Shown: positions 1 to 5,218 of the stretch, piece by piece
How the letters are laid out: each line of letters starts with the position of its first letter
Numbering within the stretch: the stretch's first letter is position 1
Assembly: GCA_902493125.1 (NCBI GenBank)
Contig: CABUOF010000085.1
Span: forward strand, 1 to 7,324
Source of the DNA: an uncultured Collinsella sp.
GTDB taxonomy: Bacteria > Actinomycetota > Coriobacteriia > Coriobacteriales > Coriobacteriaceae
DNA length: 7,324 nt
Direction of reading: 5' to 3'
Program-made: the position numbers and the translations under genes
Notes under the pieces: model-generated
Seen by the model: only the letters and a program-made list of their open reading frames with translations
The model's database searches: none
What the model was told of the DNA's origin: nothing

Positions 1-305
1 GCGCCGAGCGCCTGGCCGCCGGCGACTTTGATGGCTACGACGAGGTCTTTTTGCTGCTCGATGACACCGATGAGTACATGGGCGACGTCGAGACGCGACC
101 CGCCGCGCGCTGCCTGACCATAAGCTTCCGCGGCACGCACGGGCAAGCAGGCCCGCGCTATAAGCAGCTGCTCGGCTATATGCGCGAACACAGGCTGTCC
201 CCCGCTGGCCCCTCACGCGAGATCGCCCTCATCGACGATATCGTCAGCGACGACCCGGCGACCCAAATGACACAGATCACGGTGCCGGTTGCCCCGTCCA
301 AATAA
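1..305 (+). CDS. C-terminal part of a MerR-type regulator with GyrI/BmrR-like effector domain (5' end outside window)
   Basis: The reading frame is open from base 3 to a TAA at 303-305, giving the last 100 residues of a longer protein. An internal TTG at 51 could be called as a start, but the similarity begins before it, so I treat the gene as cut by the window edge. The segment has the pattern of the GyrI-like small-molecule-binding domain found at the C-terminus of MerR-family regulators such as BmrR: an early acidic YDEVFLLL strand, a central FRGTH, a YKQLLGYMREH helix, then AGPSREIALID and a closing strand ITVPVAP. In that family the domain binds a drug or metabolite and the missing N-terminal helix-turn-helix binds a spaced promoter. 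The ligand cannot be told from this fragment. The gene converges on ligA, with a shared hairpin between them. A stand-alone GyrI-like protein or an AraC-type fusion is the alternative, since the DNA-binding half is not visible. Confidence 0.75.
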   Translation, partial: AERLAAGDFDGYDEVFLLLDDTDEYMGDVETRPAARCLTISFRGTHGQAGPRYKQLLGYMREHRLSPAGPSREIALIDDIVSDDPATQMTQITVPVAPSK

Positions 306-343
306 GAACCGCCCGGAAGGCATCGTGCTTCCGGGAGGTTCTT
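304..343. terminator. Probable bidirectional intrinsic terminator between the MerR-type gene and ligA
   Basis: A 16-base arm at 304-319 pairs with 328-343 with one mismatch around an 8-base loop. It starts inside the TAA stop of the plus-strand gene and lies 20 bases beyond the ligA stop. Read on the minus strand it is followed by TTATTTGG, a modest U-rich tail. Read on the plus strand the tail is weaker (CAATTTG). Its place between two convergent genes fits a shared terminator. Confidence 0.75.
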
Positions 344-362
344 CAATTTGACTATTGATGCA

Positions 363-2591
363 CTAAGCCTGGGGCACCTGACCAGTAGCCAAGATTTGCT
401 CGAGTGCGTCCTCGTCCAGCACGGGTACGCCCAGCTGCTCGGCCTTGGTGAGCTTGGAGCCCGCTTTGGGACCGGCGACCAGATAGCTCGTCTTCTTTGA
501 AACACTGCCCGAGACCTTGGCACCAAGCACCTTGAGCGCCGCGCCCGCCTCGTCGCGGGTGCGGTTGACAAGCGTGCCGGTGAGCACGAAGGTCAAACCC
601 GCGAGCGGCTGTGCGTCGGCGAGCTCGCCTGCCACGCCGGCATCGGCTGCGGCCTGCGCGTGTGCGGCACCCAGGTCGACCTCGAGCGACAGACCCGCCT
701 GGCGCAGGCGCTCCAGGACGGCAAGGTTTTCGGGAACGGCCAGGAACTGCTTGACGCTCGCCGCAATCTTGGGACCGATGCCCTCGCACTCGGCGATGTC
801 CTCTTCGCTCGCCAAGATGAGCTTATCAATCGACAGGAATCGCTCGGCGATAACCTCGCCCACGCTCTTGCCCACGTGGCGGATGCCCAGGGCAAACAGC
901 ACGCGACCGAGCGGCTGGCTCTTGGACTTGTTGAGCTCGGCGATGATTTTCTCGGCCGTCTTGAGGCCTACCGGAATGGGGTCGCCCTTCTTGACGCCCT
1001 TTTTGCTGTTGGAACTGGCATAGGTGCGCCCCGTGTCCAGGCCTGCGATGTCATCGACCGTGAGCTGGTAGAAGTCTGCGACATCGTGAATCAAGCCGGC
1101 GGCGATCATCTTGTCGACGATCTCGTCGCCCAGGCCGTCGACGTCCATGCAGCCGCGGCTCACCCAGTGGAGCAAGCGCTCCTTGAGCTGCGCGGGGCAG
1201 TCGATGGAGACGCAGCGGTAGGCAACCTCGCCATCCTCGTGGACCACGGGGCTACCGCACACGGGGCAGACCTCGGGCATGTGCCAGTCGACCGAATCGG
1301 CCGGGCGTTTATCGAGCACCGGGCCCACGACCTCGGGGATCACGTCACCCGCCTTGTGCACGATGATGGTGTCGCCCTCGCGCACGTTTTTGCGGCGGAT
1401 CTCGTCGATGTTGTGCAGCGTGGCGCGCGCGATGGTGGAGCCGGCGACTGTCACCGAATCGAACTCGGCGACCGGCGTGAGTACGCCGGTGCGGCCCACC
1501 TGGATGCGAATCTCGCGCAGGACGGTCTGCTTTTCCTCGGGCGGGAACTTAAAGGCAATGGCCCAGCGCGGCGCACGGGCAGTAAAGCCCAGGTCGAGCT
1601 GCTGCTGAAAGCTGTCCACCTTTACGACCACGCCGTCGATGTCGTAGTTCAGGTCGCCGCGATGCTCGAGCGCCTGGGCGCAGAACTCGTGAACCTCGGC
1701 GGGCGTGGCACAACGGGCCACGTTGGGGTTGACGCTAAAGCCGGCGCTGCGCAGCCAGTCCAGAAACTCGCGCTGACTGTGAACATGCAGCGGGTCGGTA
1801 TCGGCGATGGCGTAGATAAAGGTAGCCAGGTCGCGGCGCGCCGTGACCTTGGGATCCTTTTGGCGCAGGCTGCCGGCGGCGGCGTTGCGCGGGTTGGCAA
1901 AGGGGTCGCGCCCCTCGGCATCGGCCTCGTCGTTCAGGCGCACAAAGCTGCCCTTGGGCATGTAGACCTCGCCGCGCACCTCGATGGTGCGCTCGCGATC
2001 GGCGCCCATGTGGGCGAGCGCCGGCTCGGACAGGTGCATGGGCACATCCTTGATGGTACGCACGTTGAGCGACACGTCCTCGCCCGTGGTGCCGTCGCCG
2101 CGCGTGGCGGCGCGCACAAAAGTGCCGTTTTGATAGGTAAGCGCGACGCCCAGACCGTCGATCTTAAGCTCGCAGGTATAGGTGACGCTACCGGCGCCGA
2201 GCGCATCCTCGGTGCGCTGGAGCCACGCGTCGAGCTCGTCCAGATCCATGGCATCGTCCATGGAATACATGCGTGCCATGTGCGTGACCGGCGTAAACTG
2301 CTCGCTCACGTAGCCGCCCACGCGCTGGGTATAGCTGTCGGGCGTTACCAGATCGGGGTAGGTCGCCTCGATTTCCTGCAGCTCAACGAGCATTTTGTCA
2401 AAGGCGGCGTCCGTGATCTCGGGCGCATCGAGCATGTAGTAGCGATAGGCGTGGTAATCGAGCTCGTGGCGCAGCTCGGCCGCGCGCGCTGCCGCCTGGG
2501 CACGGGCGTCGGTCGGTGCGGCGGCATCCGCGCTCGCGGACGTTTCGGTATCGATGTCCACACCGTCACCAAACAGGCTCGATTGCTCCAT
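363..2591 (-). CDS. ligA: NAD+-dependent DNA ligase LigA
   Basis: This 742-residue protein seals nicks with 5'-phosphate and 3'-OH ends using NAD+, joining Okazaki fragments and completing repair. The domains run in the usual order. The NMN-binding Ia region is at about 32-95, with HAYRYYMLDAPEITDAAFD. The adenylation domain has the nucleotide-accepting lysine K143 in CELKIDG and later motifs DIDGVVVK (317-324) and AFKFPPEEK (346-354). The OB fold follows, with GDVIPE at 415-420. A four-cysteine zinc finger uses C442, C445, C460 and C465. Helix-hairpin-helix repeats include ALGIRHVG (567-574) and GIGPKIA (604-610). A BRCT domain runs from about 662 to the end. It is longer than the usual ~670 residues because of an acidic, Ala-rich N-terminal extension and a Lys-rich insert near 518-545. 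The ATG at 2591 is supported by GAAGGAG seven bases upstream. It is probably transcribed alone, between the htrA terminator and the 304-343 hairpin. Confidence 0.97.
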   Translation of the reverse strand: MEQSSLFGDGVDIDTETSASADAAAPTDARAQAAARAAELRHELDYHAYRYYMLDAPEITDAAFDKMLVELQEIEATYPDLVTPDSYTQRVGGYVSEQFTPVTHMARMYSMDDAMDLDELDAWLQRTEDALGAGSVTYTCELKIDGLGVALTYQNGTFVRAATRGDGTTGEDVSLNVRTIKDVPMHLSEPALAHMGADRERTIEVRGEVYMPKGSFVRLNDEADAEGRDPFANPRNAAAGSLRQKDPKVTARRDLATFIYAIADTDPLHVHSQREFLDWLRSAGFSVNPNVARCATPAEVHEFCAQALEHRGDLNYDIDGVVVKVDSFQQQLDLGFTARAPRWAIAFKFPPEEKQTVLREIRIQVGRTGVLTPVAEFDSVTVAGSTIARATLHNIDEIRRKNVREGDTIIVHKAGDVIPEVVGPVLDKRPADSVDWHMPEVCPVCGSPVVHEDGEVAYRCVSIDCPAQLKERLLHWVSRGCMDVDGLGDEIVDKMIAAGLIHDVADFYQLTVDDIAGLDTGRTYASSNSKKGVKKGDPIPVGLKTAEKIIAELNKSKSQPLGRVLFALGIRHVGKSVGEVIAERFLSIDKLILASEEDIAECEGIGPKIAASVKQFLAVPENLAVLERLRQAGLSLEVDLGAAHAQAAADAGVAGELADAQPLAGLTFVLTGTLVNRTRDEAGAALKVLGAKVSGSVSKKTSYLVAGPKAGSKLTKAEQLGVPVLDEDALEQILATGQVPQA

Positions 2592-2598
2592 AGCGGCA

Positions 2599-2605
2599 CT
2601 CCTTC
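2599..2605 (-). promoter_or_regulatory. Ribosome binding site of ligA
   Basis: The minus strand reads GAAGGAG, seven bases before the ATG at 2591. This strong match supports the long form of LigA, including the N-terminal extension with QSSLF. No other ATG or GTG with a comparable site is apparent before the conserved Ia domain. Confidence 0.75.
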
Positions 2606-2739
2606 GCTCGATTTCAAACGGATACTAGAGTACCACCGGTCACCATGGCGCCGAATACCCCTTTCGAACCGCACCGAATCGGCAGCCGACGGACCGAGGT
2701 GGATCGCGCGATCAAACCATGCCCTTGCCAGTTCTAAAT

Positions 2740-2766
2740 GATCCGTTTTCCTCCGTCCAACGGATC
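2740..2766. repeat. 8-bp inverted repeat downstream of the htrA terminator
   Basis: GATCCGTT at 2740-2747 and AACGGATC at 2759-2766 are perfect reverse complements around an 11-base loop. On the minus strand the element directly follows the U-rich tail of the htrA terminator and is itself followed by ATTTAG. It may be a secondary terminator, an RNA 3'-end structure, an operator for ligA, or a copy of a dispersed intergenic repeat. The sequence alone does not decide. Confidence 0.5.
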
Positions 2767-2812
2767 AATAAGAAAAGAGGGGCTGTCCCGCGTTGGCGGA
2801 ACAGCCCCCTCT
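2767..2812 (-). terminator. Intrinsic terminator of htrA
   Basis: The arms 2776-2791 and 2796-2812 form a long GC-rich hairpin with a GUUG-sized loop, one mismatch and one bulged base. Its core is GGGGCTGT paired with ACAGCCCC. On the minus strand it is followed by TTTTCTTATT (2766-2775), a good U-tract. It lies 26 bases beyond the htrA stop, a classic rho-independent terminator. Confidence 0.88.
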
Positions 2813-2838
2813 GGCATCGGTATGTGCGATACAGCTCG

Positions 2839-4299
2839 TTAGAAACCCTGACCGTAGCCTTGACCCTGGCCCTGCTGGCCCAACAGCTCCTCCAGATACT
2901 GGCGCAGCTGCTCGTCGGTAATACCGCCATTGCCGGTGTCGGTCGAACTGTCGTCCTGCTGCTGGTTCTGCAGCTCTTCATCGGAACCCAGCTCGACGGT
3001 GACCTTCTTCTCTTCCTTGCCGCGCATAAGCGAGATCTCGACCTTCTCGCCCACCTCGTGGCTGCGCAGCGCGATGATCAGGCCATCGGCGCTCGTGATC
3101 TCGTCGTCGCCCAGCTTGGTGATGACGTCGCCCTCCTGAATGCCGGCCTTGGCAGCAGGACCGTCCTCGACGACGCTCGCCACATACGCGCCGCTATCGG
3201 TGCTCAGCTTGTTGGTGCGGGCGTTGAGCGCATTGACGCTCGAAAGCGTAGCGCCCATGTACGGATGCACCGGCGTCTTGCCGTCGATAATCTGGTCGGC
3301 AATGTTCTTGGCGTAGTTAACGGGAATAGCAAAGCCCACGCCCGAGCTGGAGCCCGAGTAGCTCTCGATGAGCGAGTTGATACCCACGAGCTCGCCGTTG
3401 TCGTTGACGAGCGCGCCACCGGAGTTGCCCGGGTTGATGGCGGCATCGGTCTGGATCATGTTGGCATAGATAGTGTTGCCGCTGGTAGAGCTCATAGCCG
3501 TGGAGCGATACAGCGCCGACACAATACCCGTGGAGACGGACTGCTCGTTGCCGAACGGCGAGCCGATCGCCATGACCCACTCGCCCACGTTGAGCTTGGA
3601 GGAATCACCGATCTCGATCGGCGTAAGCTTGGAGGCGTCGGCGTCCTTGAGCTTGATGACGGCTAGGTCGCTCGAGGCGTCGTTGCCCACGAACTCGGCC
3701 TCATAGGTGGTGCCGTCGTCCATGGTCACCACGTACTGGTCATAGCCATCGACCACGTGGTTGTTGGTAAGGATGTGACCCTCGGTATCGAGCACCACGC
3801 CCGAACCGACGCTGCCCGAGCTATCCGACTCATCAGCAGACTGCGAAAGCGAGCCATTCTGGCTGCCGCTCGAAGTGGCGGTGATGGAAACGACGGAGGG
3901 CAAGGCCTTGGCAGAGACGGCCTCGGCCAGCGTGGTGTCCTCGGAATCGATCGTAATCTTTTGCGTCGATGAACCCGAAGCACCCGCCGTCACGGCATTC
4001 TTGCCGCCACCAATGTTGAGCGTGCCGCTCATAATGAGCGCAATGACCAGCAGGGCGCCGCAGGCACAGCCGGCGAGTGCTGTAATGAAAATCGGCAGCT
4101 TTTTGGTCTTGGTCTTGACCACCGTGTGCTTGTTTACGACCTGTTGGCCGCCCAGCGGCTTGCCGGTCTGCGTGTCGTAAGCCTGCACGTAGGGAATGTT
4201 GCTGCCGGCAGGCGTCGACTCCACCTGCACGCGCGGCTGCTGCTGGGTCTCGCCGGCGTTGCCCGCATCCTGGGGACGCTGGGAATCGTACTCGCTCAT
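2839..4299 (-). CDS. HtrA/DegP-family trypsin-like serine protease, membrane anchored, one PDZ domain
   Basis: This 486-residue protein is a surface quality-control protease that degrades or refolds damaged exported proteins. Residues 1-67 form a Gln/Pro-rich cytoplasmic tail ending in a basic stretch (KTKTKK). One membrane helix spans about 68-92, placing the rest outside the cell. After a Ser/Gly/Asp-rich linker comes the protease domain with the full triad: H181 in TNNHVV, D211 in SSDLAVIKL and S293 in GNSGGAL. A PDZ domain covers about 345-436 and includes GPAAKAGIQEGDVI. The tail after 440 is acidic and Gln-rich, then ends in a Gly/Gln/Tyr repeat. The ATG at 4299 has AAAGGA upstream. A start 39 bases earlier at 4338 lies inside a hairpin, has no ribosome binding site and is rejected. 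The order resembles Gram-positive HtrA/DegP-like proteases. The gene is flanked by terminators, so it is probably monocistronic. The native substrates cannot be read from sequence. Confidence 0.94.
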   Translation of the reverse strand: MSEYDSQRPQDAGNAGETQQQPRVQVESTPAGSNIPYVQAYDTQTGKPLGGQQVVNKHTVVKTKTKKLPIFITALAGCACGALLVIALIMSGTLNIGGGKNAVTAGASGSSTQKITIDSEDTTLAEAVSAKALPSVVSITATSSGSQNGSLSQSADESDSSGSVGSGVVLDTEGHILTNNHVVDGYDQYVVTMDDGTTYEAEFVGNDASSDLAVIKLKDADASKLTPIEIGDSSKLNVGEWVMAIGSPFGNEQSVSTGIVSALYRSTAMSSTSGNTIYANMIQTDAAINPGNSGGALVNDNGELVGINSLIESYSGSSSGVGFAIPVNYAKNIADQIIDGKTPVHPYMGATLSSVNALNARTNKLSTDSGAYVASVVEDGPAAKAGIQEGDVITKLGDDEITSADGLIIALRSHEVGEKVEISLMRGKEEKKVTVELGSDEELQNQQQDDSSTDTGNGGITDEQLRQYLEELLGQQGQGQGYGQGF

Positions 4300-4307
4300 A
4301 GCTGCGA

Positions 4308-4313
4308 TCCTTT
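4308..4313 (-). promoter_or_regulatory. Ribosome binding site deciding the htrA start
   Basis: The minus strand reads AAAGGA, eight bases before the ATG at 4299. This selects the start giving MSEYDSQ over the upstream in-frame ATG at 4338, which begins in the loop of a hairpin. Confidence 0.7.
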
Positions 4314-4328
4314 CGTCAAATAACCAAA

Positions 4329-4352
4329 GGCCCGCCAAACACGTGGCGGGCC
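4329..4352. repeat. Perfect 9-bp GC-rich hairpin in the htrA 5' leader
   Basis: GGCCCGCCA (4329-4337) and TGGCGGGCC (4344-4352) are exact reverse complements around a 6-base loop. On the minus strand the hairpin sits about 15 bases upstream of the htrA ribosome binding site and is followed by TTTGGTTATTTG. That looks like a weak intrinsic terminator, so it could act as an attenuator, block read-through from the upstream operon, or be a stabilising 5' structure. It does not itself cover the ribosome binding site. Confidence 0.65.
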
Positions 4353-4464
4353 ATCATTGTTCACGTTGAGTTGTACCCCAATATGCGGGCGAACGTGTAT
4401 GAGAACGCAATCTTTTAGGAAGGCTTAAGTTCTGCTGCAGGCCCAAAAGGGCCCAGCCTACGGC
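4353..4464 (-). promoter_or_regulatory. Probable promoter region of htrA
   Basis: This 112-base stretch lies between the regulator's terminator and the htrA leader hairpin and holds no plausible gene. A promoter is expected because a terminator lies upstream. A -35-like TTGCGT occurs on the minus strand near 4407-4412, with an AT-rich CATATT about 19 bases on, but the match is poor. A short inverted repeat, GGCCC-AAAA-GGGCC, lies at 4440-4453. CGTTC occurs twice about 12 bases apart on the minus strand (4390-4407), a possible regulator half-site pair. Confidence 0.3.
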
Positions 4465-4501
4465 AAAACCACCACAAAGGTGCCTGTCCCCTTTGTGGTG
4501 G
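4465..4501 (-). terminator. Intrinsic terminator of the glnA-regulator operon
   Basis: CCACCACAAAGG (4469-4480) pairs perfectly over 12 bp with 4490-4501 around a 9-base loop. The minus strand continues with TTTTGCC. It begins four bases after the regulator's stop codon. The arm-loop junction contains the string GGGGACAGGCACC on the minus strand, which I recognise as common in dispersed palindromic repeats of many bacteria, so the terminator may derive from such an element. Confidence 0.87.
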
Positions 4502-4505
4502 AAAT

Positions 4506-5168
4506 CTAGTCCTTAAACAGATAGCCCACGCCGCGGACGGTGGTGATGTGTGCCGCGATCTGCGGGCCCACCTTGGAGCGGATGCGTCGAATGTGCACGT
4601 CGACGGTGCGCGTGCCGCCGCAGTACTCAAAGCCCCACACGCGGTGCAGCAGCACCTCGCGGCTGTAAGCACGGTTGGGGTGCGTTGCCAAAAAGCTCAG
4701 CAGCGAGTACTCCATCAGCGTCAGGTCGATGGGCTCGTTATCGAGTGTCACCTGGTAGGTGGCCAGGTTGATCTCGAGGTTATCGATATTGAGCACATCG
4801 TCGGCGGCGACGGTCTCCTCCTCGCCCATCAGGCGCTGCGCGCGAGCCTTAAGCTCGTTGGGCGTCGCCGTGGGGCATACAAAGTCGGCATGCGCGTGAT
4901 TGGGCAGACGCAGGGTACCGAGCGCCTCGTCGTCGACGATCACCAGCATGGGAACACCGCCGCGATCGTCAAGCCACTTGGCAATCTGATCGATGCGGTC
5001 GCTGCGGATGCCATCGGAATCGAGAATCAGCAGGTCAAAGTCGTGCGCCGCAGTCGGCGAATCGGGGGTTGCCAGGCTCACCTCGACACCCAGGGTGGTC
5101 GTCAAGCTGCGGGCAAACTCGTGGAAGCGCGTCGTGCGCGCCATGAACAGGGCACTCTTTTCGGACAT
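4506..5168 (-). CDS. GlnR-like OmpR-family transcriptional regulator with degenerate receiver
   Basis: This 220-residue protein has an OmpR-type architecture. The N-terminal receiver-like domain (about 5-115) keeps an aspartate, D50 in FDLLILD. It lacks the acidic pair expected near the start (ALFMARTT is there instead) and the conserved lysine, since DFVCPTATPNEL replaces the usual D-Y-x-x-K-P pattern. Phosphorelay control is therefore doubtful. The winged helix (about 125-220) includes LTLMEYSLLSFLATHPNRAY, VLLHRVWGFEY, the recognition helix GGTRTVDVHIRRIRSKVGP and the wing TVRGVGYLF. Both the odd receiver with D50 and the GGTRTVDVH-RR-R-K-GP pattern match what I recall of actinobacterial GlnR, the orphan nitrogen regulator. 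The gene lies 50 bases downstream of a glutamine synthetase homologue with no terminator between, and no sensor kinase is in the window. The ATG at 5168 has GGAGG five bases upstream; the start at 5252 would overlap glnA and has no support. PhoB-like regulators are the alternative; I favour GlnR at about 75%. Confidence 0.88.
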   Translation of the reverse strand: MSEKSALFMARTTRFHEFARSLTTTLGVEVSLATPDSPTAAHDFDLLILDSDGIRSDRIDQIAKWLDDRGGVPMLVIVDDEALGTLRLPNHAHADFVCPTATPNELKARAQRLMGEEETVAADDVLNIDNLEINLATYQVTLDNEPIDLTLMEYSLLSFLATHPNRAYSREVLLHRVWGFEYCGGTRTVDVHIRRIRSKVGPQIAAHITTVRGVGYLFKD

Positions 5169-5173
5169 ATCGG

Positions 5174-5178
5174 CCTCC
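5174..5178 (-). promoter_or_regulatory. Ribosome binding site deciding the regulator start
   Basis: GGAGG on the minus strand, five bases before the ATG at 5168, is the strongest site near this gene. It selects the start giving MSEKSALF rather than the upstream in-frame start at 5252 inside the 3' end of glnA. Confidence 0.78.
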
Positions 5179-5218
5179 AAAGAAATGAGCTCAATCGTAC
5201 TGGAACGAGCCAGCGCGA

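Larger units (their letters stand above)
2592..2766 (-). promoter_or_regulatory. Leader and likely promoter region of ligA
   Basis: About 175 bases lie between the htrA terminator and ligA. No small gene with a ribosome binding site is evident. A ligA promoter must lie here if the htrA terminator works. The best -10-like hexamer on the minus strand is TAGTAT (2622-2627), but no convincing -35 is paired with it. A 12-base perfect palindrome, GATCGCGCGATC, sits at 2702-2713, and an 8-bp inverted repeat at 2740-2766. Promoter placement is a weak inference. Confidence 0.3.

Noticed and set aside
2702..2713. 12-base perfect palindrome GATCGCGCGATC upstream of ligA
   Set aside because: About one or two such palindromes are expected by chance in a window this size, and nothing nearby supports an operator.
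660..2741. Very long open frame on the plus strand opposite ligA
   Set aside because: It is the antisense of ligA in GC-rich sequence. The translation is Ala/Leu/Val/Asp/His-rich without domain motifs, and the minus-strand frame has complete LigA signatures.
2719..3666. Long open frame on the plus strand opposite htrA
   Set aside because: It is antisense to a complete HtrA protease and begins in the htrA terminator region, with no family signature.
4300..4338. Upstream in-frame start for htrA adding 13 residues
   Set aside because: It begins in the loop of a perfect hairpin and has no ribosome binding site, whereas the ATG at 4299 does.
5169..5218. Separate promoter for the GlnR-like gene
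   Set aside because: The 50-base gap has no convincing -35/-10 pair and no terminator, so cotranscription with glnA is simpler.
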